Part shown: in pieces, positions 20,410-28,853 of the stretch
How positions within the stretch are numbered: position 1 is the first letter of the stretch
Layout: every line of letters starts with the position of its first letter
Assembly: GCA_023135165.1 (NCBI GenBank)
Contig: JAGLTS010000034.1
Coordinates: forward strand, 1-44,094
Length of the DNA stretch: 44,094 nt
Source of the DNA: Phycisphaerales bacterium
GTDB lineage: Bacteria > Planctomycetota > Phycisphaerae > Phycisphaerales > JAGLTS01
Reading direction: 5' to 3'
The notes under the pieces: model-generated
What the model was told of the DNA's origin: nothing
The model's input: only the letters and a program-made list of their open reading frames with translations
The model's database searches: none
Made by a program: the position numbers and the translations under genes

Positions 20410-22794
20410 TCACAGAAGCGCGATCGGGTCCACATCGACCGCTGTCTTCGCATCCGCCTTGAGCAGCCGATGATTCCGCGCTTCGGTGAGTAAGCGCTGC
20501 AGGTCCGATGCCTTCGGTGCGATGAGTTCGATCGCTTGGCGATGTTGGCCGGCGACGCGACTGATCGGGCAAGGCATCGGGCCTCGCTGCTTGACCGCAT
20601 CGCTCACCGAACCGAAGCGCCGAAGCGCGGCGGCGAGCGACGACGCGATGTCATAGCATTTCACGTGATCGGCATCGCGAATCACAATCCTCGCCATGCG
20701 TGTGATCGGCGGCAACTCGGCTCGGCGGCGGGTCTGCAACTCGTACTCGGCGAAACCCCGGTAGTCATGCTCAGCGGCGAACCGGATCGCCGGGACGCTC
20801 GGTTGCATCGTCTGCACGACCACACGACCCGGATGCTCGGCACGTCCGCTACGCCCCGCGACCTGTGAGACGAGTTGGAATGTCCGCTCAGCGGCTCGGA
20901 AGTCGGGCAGGTTGATCGCGGTGTCAGCGTTCACGATTCCCACCAGTCGAACATTGGGGAAGTCCAGTCCCTTGGCGATCATCTGCGTGCCGACGAGGAT
21001 GCGCGCTTCGCCCGCTCCGAAGCGCCCGAGCGCATCGTGGTAGTCCGGCGCTCGCCGCATCGTGTCGCTGTCTATGCGGAGGATCTCTTGGCCGACCGTG
21101 AAGTCAGGGAACAGCCTCGCAAGCTCCAACTCGACGCGCTGTGTGCCGAAGCCAAACGTGGTCGTCTTTCGGCCGCACTGCGGGCACTGCTCGGGCAGCC
21201 GTTTCTCCGCGAGACAGTGGTGACATCGCACGACGCCCGGCCGGCGTGAGCCACTCGAACGCCGATCGACCGTTTCGCGTCCGAGCGTCCGGTGATACAC
21301 CATCGTCGTGTCGCAGTCATCGCAGGTGAGGAGCCAACCGCACTGGTGATTCGCGCAACAGATGTAGTTGGCGTAGCCCCGACGGTTGAGCAGGAGGATC
21401 GCCTGGCCTTCATCTTGGATCGTTTCGACAAGCGCGGCCTCGAGCATGGGTGTGAGCTGGTGGATCAGGCCGTCGCGGGGGCGTTGCCGATTCGCCGCTT
21501 GGTAGTCCACAACATCGACTGAGGGAAGCGAGGCGCCGGTCGCACGATAGGTCAGCTCGTGAAGCTGGTAACGGCCATTCTGTGCGTTGTGCCATGATTC
21601 CAGCGAGGGCGTCGCCGAGCCGAGGATGACGTTCGCCCCTTCGATCTGTGCCCGGCGAATGGCGACATCGCGCGCGTGGTAGCGGGGCAACTGGTCCTGC
21701 TTGTACGACCCGTCGTGTTCCTCATCGACGACGATCAGCCCGAGTCGTCCGGCTGGGAGCGGCGCGAAGACAGCGCTGCGCGCGCCGACGACGACGCGGA
21801 CATTGCCAGCCGCAATCCGTGCCCACTGCTCGTGGCGTTGCGCCGCGGTCAAGCCCGAGTGCAGGATGGCGATGGTCGGCCGATCGGCAGTCATCGGAAA
21901 CCGGGCCTGGAATCGGCCGACGGTCTGCGGCGTGAGGGCGATCTCGGGCACGAGCACGATCGCATCGCGCCCCGTTGCGAGGATGTGCTCAACGAGTCGA
22001 AGGTAGATCTCGGTCTTGCCTGAGCCGGTCACGCCGTACAGCAGGTGGATGGCAAACCGATCGAGCATGGGCGTGATCGCGTCGAGGACTCGTTGCTGGT
22101 CACCGTTGAGCGTCACCGGTCGATCGGGAATGCAGCTGCCTGGGATCTCGCCTCGCGCCTGCACCGCCCAGTCGGCGACCTCGACGAGCAGTTGGCGTTC
22201 GACAAGGCGCTTGATCGGGCCGATCGTCCGGATGCCCGCGCGCTCTGCCAGCTCGGTCCGGAGGCAGGGCAGGTCGGCCGACCGCAGGGCTGCATCAAGC
22301 ACGGCACGCTGTCCTGCGGGGAGTTTGATCTCGGCTGCCGCCTCCCGATCCGCTGCTGCGGCCGGAGCGAGATTGATGAGCGTACGAGCCTTCTTGCCCG
22401 TGCCTCGCTTGACTGCCCCGGGAACCATCGTCCCCAGCACCATTCCAAGCGGGCAGCAGTAGTACGCGCTCAGCCAGTCGGCGAGCGTCATGAGCGGTTC
22501 GGTCAACCTGGTCGTCCCCTCACCAGCCTGTTCGCCTGCCCGATACAGGACGAATTTGACCGTATGACTGGCCAAGTCCGCTTCCGCCGCTGCCCGGTCC
22601 AGGATTTGCGCCACGTACCCGGGCGTTGGGCGATTCCCCCGTCCCAGGGGCACGATCACCCGTTCGCCCACCTGAAGCGATGCCAGTTCCTTTGGCACGG
22701 CATAGGTCAGCCCATCGCGCAGATCCAGCCCACGCTCAGGAATCACCCGGGCGAACAGTGTCGCCTCGCTCGCATTCTCAAAGAGCGTGTTCAT
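20410..22794 (-). CDS. priA: Primosomal replication-restart helicase PriA
   Basis: Restarts stalled replication forks by loading the replicative helicase. The N-terminal 3'-DNA-end-binding domain (about 10-105) is followed by the superfamily-2 helicase: Walker A GVTGSGKT (254-261), DEEH box (357-360), GSATPS (392-397) and LLLNRRGYANY. The zinc region has the expected eight cysteines in pairs (C480, C485, C491, C494, C524, C527, C537, C540) but carries an extra about 16-residue Arg/Ser/Gly-rich loop (505-520) between the second and third pairs compared with E. coli PriA. Length 794 is slightly above the E. coli enzyme. ATG start at 22794; ribosome site weak. Single-copy housekeeping gene. Confidence 0.95.
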   Translation of the reverse strand: MNTLFENASEATLFARVIPERGLDLRDGLTYAVPKELASLQVGERVIVPLGRGNRPTPGYVAQILDRAAAEADLASHTVKFVLYRAGEQAGEGTTRLTEPLMTLADWLSAYYCCPLGMVLGTMVPGAVKRGTGKKARTLINLAPAAAADREAAAEIKLPAGQRAVLDAALRSADLPCLRTELAERAGIRTIGPIKRLVERQLLVEVADWAVQARGEIPGSCIPDRPVTLNGDQQRVLDAITPMLDRFAIHLLYGVTGSGKTEIYLRLVEHILATGRDAIVLVPEIALTPQTVGRFQARFPMTADRPTIAILHSGLTAAQRHEQWARIAAGNVRVVVGARSAVFAPLPAGRLGLIVVDEEHDGSYKQDQLPRYHARDVAIRRAQIEGANVILGSATPSLESWHNAQNGRYQLHELTYRATGASLPSVDVVDYQAANRQRPRDGLIHQLTPMLEAALVETIQDEGQAILLLNRRGYANYICCANHQCGWLLTCDDCDTTMVYHRTLGRETVDRRSSGSRRPGVVRCHHCLAEKRLPEQCPQCGRKTTTFGFGTQRVELELARLFPDFTVGQEILRIDSDTMRRAPDYHDALGRFGAGEARILVGTQMIAKGLDFPNVRLVGIVNADTAINLPDFRAAERTFQLVSQVAGRSGRAEHPGRVVVQTMQPSVPAIRFAAEHDYRGFAEYELQTRRRAELPPITRMARIVIRDADHVKCYDIASSLAAALRRFGSVSDAVKQRGPMPCPISRVAGQHRQAIELIAPKASDLQRLLTEARNHRLLKADAKTAVDVDPIALL

Positions 22795-23286
22795 GGTGCA
22801 GCCCAGCGTATCGCCTGACCGTCACATCGACACCCGTGAGACCTCCCGGTTGCAGTGTCGTATCGTGTGGATCGGCCATGCGTCATCCGCCATCCCCGTT
22901 CGCCGACCGCAACATATCGAATGTGGAGAAAGCGACGCGACTCGGCTGGACCGGGCGGAACCGCAGGCCGGTCGCCGGACGAATACTCCGCCGACCTGAC
23001 GGGTCGATGGGCGGATCTCCGCGTCCGGCGCCGCGGCTGCGGCATGGCCCTCCACCGGAGTCATCGACGACGTAACGATGAGTCTCGATACGTGGCCGCA
23101 AGATGTGAGGTTGCAACCTACCCGTGGCCCCGATACGTTGCGTACGAAAGGCGAGGGTGGCTGGTTCGGAAAACCACTGGCGCTGCCGGAGTGCAGCGTT
23201 TCCTGGTGCGACCCCCTCGCGACAACTTGTGTTCTCGCTCTGCTGTATTGTTGCGAGATCGCCATCCCCGTACACGGGAGGATCAC
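22795..23286. other. Divergent intergenic region between priA and the secretin
   Basis: About 490 nt between divergent genes, so promoters for both should lie here. Open frames crossing it are Arg/Ser/Pro-rich and look non-coding. A strong GGGAGG ribosome site ends the region before the secretin ATG. A GATACGCT element on the minus strand at about 22807-22814 resembles the -10 of the 26884 promoter, but I see no -35. Confidence 0.5.
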
Positions 23287-26200
23287 ATGCGTACATGCCG
23301 TCAACGCAAGGTTCGACGTCTCGCCCTGGCCACCGGCATCGTGGTGTCAACGGTTCTGTTCGCTAGCACATCAAGTAGTTTTGCAGGCGAGCGAGATCTC
23401 GGTCGAGATGTCCTGGACAGGGGGACGGAGCTCCTCAGCGAGGGTGAGCCGCTTCGCGCCAGGAAGACGCTGCTCCAACTCGACCGCACGACGCTTGCAC
23501 CGGCCGAGCGCGTTCGGCTCGTGACGCTGCTTCGGCAGATCAGCCGCGAGGTTGAATTGGCGGACCCGCTGGACTTGAGTATCGAGAAGGCGCGAATCGC
23601 CATTTCCGACGGCGACCTGCGTCTCGCGGAACGGCACGCCATCGCCGTGTACGACAACGGTGAGGCCTCCGGTCGCCAGCACAGCGCTGCGGCGGATGTG
23701 CTCTCGGCGATCAATGAAGCACGCACCTCGCTGAGGCCTCAGGTCAACGATCTTCTCGACCAAGGCGTCGAAATGCTCCGCGGCGGCGACCTCGCATCCG
23801 CCAAGATGCATTTCACGCTCCTCTATGACTCGGGCGTCGAACTGACCGAGCCGCAGCAGGTCATCCTCTTCGAGCATCTCGCCCACCTGTTGGATCTTGA
23901 AGAGCAGGCAGGCGGCACACTACGTGATGCCCGTGTCATGGCGGCGATGCTTCAGCCCGGGAGCGTCGTGCGCAGGGGTACGCAGGATGAGCCTGACGAG
24001 CCGGTCGAGGAGCCGGTCGAGGAGCCGGCCGAGGAGCCTGTCGAAGAAGAGCCTGCTGCCGACGATGAGCAGCCGATCGAGGCTGAGCCCGAGCCTGTGG
24101 AACAGCCGCTTCCGGATGACTTCCTTCAAGAGATGTTCCGCATCGAGGCGACGGCGTTTCTTTCCGCCGGCGATCGGGCATTCGAAGAGCAGCGGTGGTC
24201 CGACGCCATCCGCGCCTACCGCACGGCGCTCGACAGCTACGGCAGCTACCTGACGGAAGAGGAACTCACCCAGGCGACCGATCGGCTGAGCCGATGCCGG
24301 ACGTTCCTGGAAAAAGAGGAGATCCTGCCGACGATCGTCCGCGACCGCGATGTCGCGGAGCAGCAGATCATCAGCGATTTCGAGCGGCGCATGGAAGAGG
24401 CGGAAGATGCGCTGGCTGGCGGTGACACGCAGCGAGCCCTTAGGCAGGTCGGACGAGCGCAGACCAGTTGGCTCGCGGGTGAGGACTACCTCAGCGAAGC
24501 GGCCTACGAGGCCGGCCTGAGGCGCGCCGACAACCTGCGAGAACGCATCATCGCCCAGATCAAGGAGGAGCAGGAGGAGGAGACGCGCATCAAGGTCGTC
24601 GAGCAGATCGCCGGCCAGCGGACCCTCGAATCCCAGGCGGCGCTTGAACGCCAACAGAAGATCAACCAGGCGCTGGATCGAGTCAAGGCCCTCCAGGCGG
24701 AGCAGAAGTACGACGAAGCCCTTCAGGTCATTGAGGAGATCCGCTTCTCAGACCCCGGCAACGCCACAGCCGACATCCTCCACCGCGTCATCTCCGACAT
24801 CGTGATGTACCGAAGGTACTGGCAGATCCAACGGGACAAGCCGAGGAGCTATGCCGAGGAGTTCCTGCAGATCGAGAACTCGCTGATCGTGCCCCAGCCG
24901 GTTCTGGATTACCCGGACGACTGGCCCGAACTGAGCACGATCCGCGGCATCCGCGCCGCTTACATGGAGCCGCGGGAGGACCGCGAAGTCGCACAGATCC
25001 TCGCCAGTCAGCGCTTGCCCTTCGAGTTCGACGACATCGCCATCGAGCAGGTCTTCCAGTACATCGAGAACCTTGTGCCCGGCGTGAACGTCAACGTGGA
25101 CTGGAGTTCGCTCGACGAGGCGAACATCGAGAAGGACACGACGGTCTCGCTCTCCCTAATGAACGTGACGGTCAAGGTCGGCCTGGAGCGCGTGCTCGAA
25201 CAACTCAACACGGGCCTCGATGACCTGGATCGCGTGTGGTATTCGATCCGCGACGGCATCGTGAACATCTCACTCGATGAAGAGCTTCGCAAGTACACGA
25301 TCCCGATCGTCTATGACATCCGTGACTTGCTGATCGACATCCCCGACCACGAAGACGCCCCGGACCTGAACCTGCAATCGGCACTCCAGCAGGGCAAGGG
25401 CGGCGGCGGCGGAAACATCTTCGGCGGGCAGGGCGGCGATACCGTCGAAACGCCCACCGAAGAGGAGCTCACCGACCAACTCGTCGATCTTGTCCAGCAG
25501 ACCATCGACTACGAGGGCTGGCGCGACAACGGCGGCGAGACCGGCACCATCATCCCGCTCCGCGGCAACCTCATCATCACCAACACGCCTGCGAACCACA
25601 TCCAGATCGAAGGCCTGCTCAGCCAGCTTCGTGAGATCCGCTCGATGCAGGTCAATATCGAAGCCCGCTTCCTTTCCGTCGCACAAGACTGGTTCGAGCA
25701 GATCGGCTTCAATCTGGACGTCGTCTTCAACGCGCAGAACAACCAGTTCCGCTCGCTGGCGTCGCAGAACCCCGGCCTGCTCCCCAGCGACATGTTCACG
25801 CCGCAGGGCATGCTCGTTCGTAACCTCGCTGGTCCCGACAGCAACCTCCTCGTCGCCAATCAGGGCGCGGGGACCGGCGGCGTGGGCACCATCATTCTGC
25901 CCGACGGTCGGGAGATCTACACGAACCTGCAAGCCCCACAGACCATCACGCTGGATGGTCCGCTCATGCCGGTGCCCCGCCCCGATCAGCTCAGCATGGT
26001 CTCCGGACTCCAGAACAGCCTCGGACTCACCGAGATGCTGGGGGCGGCCGGCTTCGCGGGTGAGATCCTCGCCAAGGGGCCCGCACTCGCCGTCGGGGCT
26101 ACGTTCCTCGATGACATCCAGGTCGACCTGCTCATCAAGGCGACCCAGGCGGATCGCAGGACCGTCACGCTCACCGCGCCTCGACTGACAGTCTTCAACG

Positions 26201-26814
26201 GGCAGCGCTCCTACATTCAGGTCGCTGTGACCGAGGCGTTTATCTCCGACCTGCAGCCGGTGACGGGTGACAACTCCGTCGGCTTCGACCCCACAACGGC
26301 GACCGTATCGTCCGGCGTGGTCCTTGACGTGGAGGCCACCGTCTCCGCGGACCGCCGATATGTGACGATACATGTCGATGCCCAGCTTGCTGAGGTTAGG
26401 GGATTCCGAACCGTCCCTGTGACGGCGACCGCAGGTGGCGGACAGCTTGTCACCTCCGATCCATCGTTGGCTGGAACGCTCGCCGCGCCCCAGCAACTCG
26501 CCGGCGGCTTCATCGAGCTGCCTGAGATGCAGGTCTCGCGCGTCGTGACCTCCGTCAGCGTCCCGGACAAGGGCACCGTCCTGCTCGGCGGCCAGCGCCT
26601 CGTCTCCGATCTGGAGGTCGAGACCGGCGTCCCCATCCTGTCCAAGATCCCGGTCATCAATCGCTTCTTCACCAACCGAATCAGCAGCAAGGAGGAGTCG
26701 ACGCTCCTGATCCTGCTTCGGCCTCAGATCATCATTCAGCACGAAGAAGAAGAGCGGAACTTCCCCGGCCTGCGGGACGACCTGCGAACTCGCTACGGTG
26801 CGAGCAGGTTCTAG
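23287..26814 (+). CDS. Giant secretin-family protein with TPR-like/coiled periplasmic region
   Basis: Outer-membrane channel of the type II/III secretion and type IV pilus family. After a signal peptide (1-34; LALATGIVVSTVLFASTSSSFA) come helical repeat regions (about 35-225 and 280-560, TPR-like, then coiled and Glu/Arg-rich) split by an acidic Glu-Pro-Val linker (about 231-275). Next is an STN/N0-like domain (about 575-640; LPFEFDDIAIEQVFQYIENL), a poly-Gly stretch near 705, an N1/N3-like domain (760-811; RSMQVNIEARFLSVAQDWFEQIGF) and the secretin core (about 930-1153; VSVPDKGTVLLGGQR, VPILSKIPVINRFF). The ATG at 23287 (1175 residues) follows a GGGAGG site. No ATPase, PilM-P or pseudopilin gene is adjacent, so the partner machine is unknown. 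Confidence 0.9.
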   Translation: MRTCRQRKVRRLALATGIVVSTVLFASTSSSFAGERDLGRDVLDRGTELLSEGEPLRARKTLLQLDRTTLAPAERVRLVTLLRQISREVELADPLDLSIEKARIAISDGDLRLAERHAIAVYDNGEASGRQHSAAADVLSAINEARTSLRPQVNDLLDQGVEMLRGGDLASAKMHFTLLYDSGVELTEPQQVILFEHLAHLLDLEEQAGGTLRDARVMAAMLQPGSVVRRGTQDEPDEPVEEPVEEPAEEPVEEEPAADDEQPIEAEPEPVEQPLPDDFLQEMFRIEATAFLSAGDRAFEEQRWSDAIRAYRTALDSYGSYLTEEELTQATDRLSRCRTFLEKEEILPTIVRDRDVAEQQIISDFERRMEEAEDALAGGDTQRALRQVGRAQTSWLAGEDYLSEAAYEAGLRRADNLRERIIAQIKEEQEEETRIKVVEQIAGQRTLESQAALERQQKINQALDRVKALQAEQKYDEALQVIEEIRFSDPGNATADILHRVISDIVMYRRYWQIQRDKPRSYAEEFLQIENSLIVPQPVLDYPDDWPELSTIRGIRAAYMEPREDREVAQILASQRLPFEFDDIAIEQVFQYIENLVPGVNVNVDWSSLDEANIEKDTTVSLSLMNVTVKVGLERVLEQLNTGLDDLDRVWYSIRDGIVNISLDEELRKYTIPIVYDIRDLLIDIPDHEDAPDLNLQSALQQGKGGGGGNIFGGQGGDTVETPTEEELTDQLVDLVQQTIDYEGWRDNGGETGTIIPLRGNLIITNTPANHIQIEGLLSQLREIRSMQVNIEARFLSVAQDWFEQIGFNLDVVFNAQNNQFRSLASQNPGLLPSDMFTPQGMLVRNLAGPDSNLLVANQGAGTGGVGTIILPDGREIYTNLQAPQTITLDGPLMPVPRPDQLSMVSGLQNSLGLTEMLGAAGFAGEILAKGPALAVGATFLDDIQVDLLIKATQADRRTVTLTAPRLTVFNGQRSYIQVAVTEAFISDLQPVTGDNSVGFDPTTATVSSGVVLDVEATVSADRRYVTIHVDAQLAEVRGFRTVPVTATAGGGQLVTSDPSLAGTLAAPQQLAGGFIELPEMQVSRVVTSVSVPDKGTVLLGGQRLVSDLEVETGVPILSKIPVINRFFTNRISSKEESTLLILLRPQIIIQHEEEERNFPGLRDDLRTRYGASRF

Positions 26815-26844
26815 TCCGGCGGTTCCCGTTCCAAGCCATCATCC

Positions 26845-26886
26845 AATCGCGGCGGCGTCTCACCCACCCGCCGCGATTCTTGTTTG
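26845..26886 (+). terminator. Rho-independent terminator after the secretin gene
   Basis: Perfect 11-bp stem AATCGCGGCGG (26845-26855) with CCGCCGCGATT (26868-26878), 12-nt loop, followed by CTTGTTT. It begins 31 nt after the secretin stop and overlaps the promoter-like site of the next gene. Confidence 0.8.
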
Positions 26887-26913
26887 ACATCGCTCTTACC
26901 GGGGCGATACGCT
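26884..26913 (+). promoter_or_regulatory. Sigma70-like promoter for the STAS/RsbW pair
   Basis: TTGACA at 26884-26889 and TACGCT at 26908-26913 with an 18-nt spacer; GATACG at 26906 would give 16. The expected start is near 26920, leaving a 27-nt leader with a GGAAGAG ribosome site before the ATG at 26947. The -35 is a perfect consensus. Confidence 0.6.
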
Positions 26914-26946
26914 CTCGGGTGTTCTTCACGCAAAAGGAAGAGACTC

Positions 26947-27306
26947 ATGGCATCCGGTGAATCACGCCTGAGAATCGAGACGCTCGACACCGTCACACGC
27001 ATCGAGTTCCTCGACCGCAACATCCTTGACGAGGGCAACATCCAGCAAATCGGCGCCGAGGTCTCCGCAGTCATTGATGCAGCTGATGATCTTCGCATGG
27101 TCATTGATTTCACCGGCGTCGATCACCTGTCCTCCGCCGCCCTCGGCGCCCTCATCACGATCAACAACAAGATCAAGGGGAAAAACGGGCAGCTTCGCTT
27201 GAGCAACATCGGTGCACAGATCTACGAGGTCTTCGTCATCACCAAGCTCAACAGGCTCTTCGAGATCTACCCGACGAGTGATGAGGCGATCAAGAGCTTC
27301 ACCTAG
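26947..27306 (+). CDS. STAS-domain anti-sigma-factor antagonist
   Basis: Single STAS domain (119 residues) of the SpoIIAA/RsbV type, which binds an RsbW-like kinase in its dephosphorylated form and so frees the kinase's target. Visible strands and the phosphorylation loop are in place: MVIDFTGVDHLSSAALGALITINNKIK, where S62 aligns with the phosphorylated Ser of the usual DSSGLG motif, although the preceding Asp is Ser here and the Gly is Ala. The ATG at 26947 has a GGAAGAG site. The next gene, 67 nt on, is the RsbW-like partner. Confidence 0.88.
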   Translation: MASGESRLRIETLDTVTRIEFLDRNILDEGNIQQIGAEVSAVIDAADDLRMVIDFTGVDHLSSAALGALITINNKIKGKNGQLRLSNIGAQIYEVFVITKLNRLFEIYPTSDEAIKSFT

Positions 27307-27373
27307 TGTGCGGGCGACGCCGCTGCCGCGTCCCAGCCGCGCCCAGACGCCGGTTGGCAACCACGTGAGTCCA

Positions 27374-27865
27374 ATGAACCCCACAGACGATACGGATCCG
27401 TCATTAAGAGGTGATCGCTTGCCTCAATCCGATGAGGGCGATGCGAGCGAATCGTCCGTGCTCAAACTCGTCCAGGGGAGTGATGATGCGCATCGATTCC
27501 AGGAGCAGCTCACCGAGGCTGCGGCGCGACTCGGCTACGATGACAACGCCTGTTTCGCCATCCGACTCGCCGTCCAGGAAGCCACGATCAACGCCTTTCA
27601 ACACGGCAACAAGAATCGGCCGGGCTCCGTGGTGAGCGCCTCCTATGAGGTCACGCCTGAGCGCATCACGATCACGATCACCGATCAGGGGGATGGGTTC
27701 GACCCTACCGGTGTGCCCGATCCCACCGACGGCGAGCGCCTCGAATTGCCGACCGGTCGCGGCATCCTCATCATGCGCGCGTTCATGACTGATGTCGCGT
27801 TCAACAAGGCAGGCAACTCCGTCGTGCTTACATACGAGAAACCCAAGCAGGACCGGTGCGCCTGA
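27374..27865 (+). CDS. RsbW/SpoIIAB-like serine kinase (anti-sigma regulatory factor)
   Basis: GHKL-fold ATP-binding protein that would phosphorylate the upstream STAS protein and sequester a sigma factor or other target. The N-box AVQEATINAFQHGNKN (E69, N73), G1-box TDQGDGFD (D104) and G2-box TGRGILIMRAFMTDV (128-142) are intact. About 35 polar residues precede the fold. The ATG at 27374 is chosen (163 residues); a GTG at 27365 is possible. No PP2C phosphatase (RsbU/RsbP type) or target sigma gene is adjacent; the nearest sigma gene is the ECF factor 10 kb away, which has its own candidate anti-sigma. Confidence 0.88.
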   Translation: MNPTDDTDPSLRGDRLPQSDEGDASESSVLKLVQGSDDAHRFQEQLTEAAARLGYDDNACFAIRLAVQEATINAFQHGNKNRPGSVVSASYEVTPERITITITDQGDGFDPTGVPDPTDGERLELPTGRGILIMRAFMTDVAFNKAGNSVVLTYEKPKQDRCA

Positions 27866-27942
27866 CGCTGTCTCCCCGCCGGTGATTGACACGCACCTAC
27901 GCGAACGCTCCTCGCCGTCGCCCCGCAGCACTGGATCACGCC

Positions 27943-28557
27943 ATGAACATCCGTGAGCAGACTCTCCAGCAGTTCCTCTCCGACCTGAGCGCCAAGCGAC
28001 CCACGCCCGGCGGCGGCGCTGTCGTCGGCCTCGTCGGCGCGCTCGCAGCCTCCCTCGGCAGCATGGTCGTCAACTACTCACTCGGCAAGAAGAACCTCGC
28101 GGACCACGAGACGGAACTGAGCGAGGCTCGGAATCGACTTGATCGCTTCGGTCAGCTTCTCCTCGATCTTGCTGACCAGGATGCAGCAGCGTACGGCGTG
28201 CTGAGCGAGCTACTCAAACTCGACGCGGACGATGCCCGACGCCGAAGCGATCTTCCCGTAGCGGTCGTTGCTGCCATCCGCGCCCCTCAGGCGAGCCTCG
28301 CCGCTTGTGCCGATCTGCTTCGGCTGCTCGATTCGCTCACCGGAAAGACGAATCGGTACTTGGCCAGCGACTTGGCCATCGCGGCGCAACTCGCTGACGC
28401 TGCGGCGCGGGCTGCGGAGTGGAATGTTCGCATCAATCTCCCGTTGCTCGAGAGCGAAGCGGATCGCCGAATGGTGGTCGATGAGATCGCGCCCGCGCTT
28501 GAGACGGCGGCGAGCCTCGCGCAGCGCATCGAGGCGCACTGCAGGCACAGTCGTTGA
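27943..28557 (+). CDS. Cyclodeaminase/cyclohydrolase family protein (FTCD C-domain)
   Basis: Helical protein (204 residues) of the formiminotetrahydrofolate cyclodeaminase/methenyl-THF cyclohydrolase family, which handles one-carbon units on folate. The signature TPGGGAVVGLVGALAASLGSMV (residues 20-41) and the following NYSLGKK match the family's N-terminal folate-site helix; later helices (NRYLASDLAIAAQLADAAARAAEWNVRINL) also fit. The formiminotransferase half of the animal enzyme is absent, as in many bacteria. ATG at 27943, 77 nt after the RsbW-like gene. It may connect to histidine breakdown (hutI lies 23 kb away) or to general folate metabolism. Confidence 0.88.
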   Translation: MNIREQTLQQFLSDLSAKRPTPGGGAVVGLVGALAASLGSMVVNYSLGKKNLADHETELSEARNRLDRFGQLLLDLADQDAAAYGVLSELLKLDADDARRRSDLPVAVVAAIRAPQASLAACADLLRLLDSLTGKTNRYLASDLAIAAQLADAAARAAEWNVRINLPLLESEADRRMVVDEIAPALETAASLAQRIEAHCRHSR

Positions 28558-28853
28558 TCCGCACAGTATCACGTAGCCGGACTGCTGCGCAGCTACGGTC
28601 CCGCGCCAATGGCGCGCCGTTGCGAGTTCGCACGAGATGCATCGGCGCATAAAACAGGCCGGGTCGGGCTCCGTCGGAGCAAAGAGCCGAACCCAGCCAA
28701 GTGGTGTTCACCGCGTTGTTCTTGACAACACTCTAGTGCCAAAAGCGGAACCACGCCACGGAATTTTACAAAGTTTGGTTTTGATCGTCGGGCGCGCCGG
28801 ACGATTCTCACCGATGCGGTTGATCGTCTTCATGCGCCGGCGAGGAAGACGAC
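28558..28853. other. Convergent intergenic region with several hairpins
   Basis: No gene is supported. Hairpins seen: CGCGCC-AAT-GGCGCG at 28602-28616, a longer structured element at 28657-28698 and GTTGT-TCTTG-ACAAC near 28716-28730. The TTGACA at 28722 has no matching -10. Confidence 0.5.
28657..28698 (-). terminator. Structured element, possible terminator of the HldE-like gene
   Basis: An outer stem GGC-c-GGGTCGG pairs with CCGAACCC-a-GCC (one mismatch, one bulge) around an inner hairpin GCTCC-GTC-GGAGC. On the minus strand the element is followed by CTGTTTTAT. It lies 156 nt past the minus-strand stop, farther than usual for a terminator. Confidence 0.4.

Noticed and set aside
20109..20600. 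Upstream extension of the small membrane protein
   Set aside because: It overlaps the C-terminus of priA out of frame and is Arg/Ser-rich, as expected of a shadow.
22855..23286. N-terminal extension of the secretin frame
   Set aside because: The ATG at 23287 has a strong GGGAGG site and opens a proper signal peptide; the upstream part is Arg/Pro-rich non-coding text.
28722..28750. TTGACA at 28722 as a promoter
   Set aside because: No -10 at 15-19 nt spacing and no gene starts downstream; part of a small hairpin instead.
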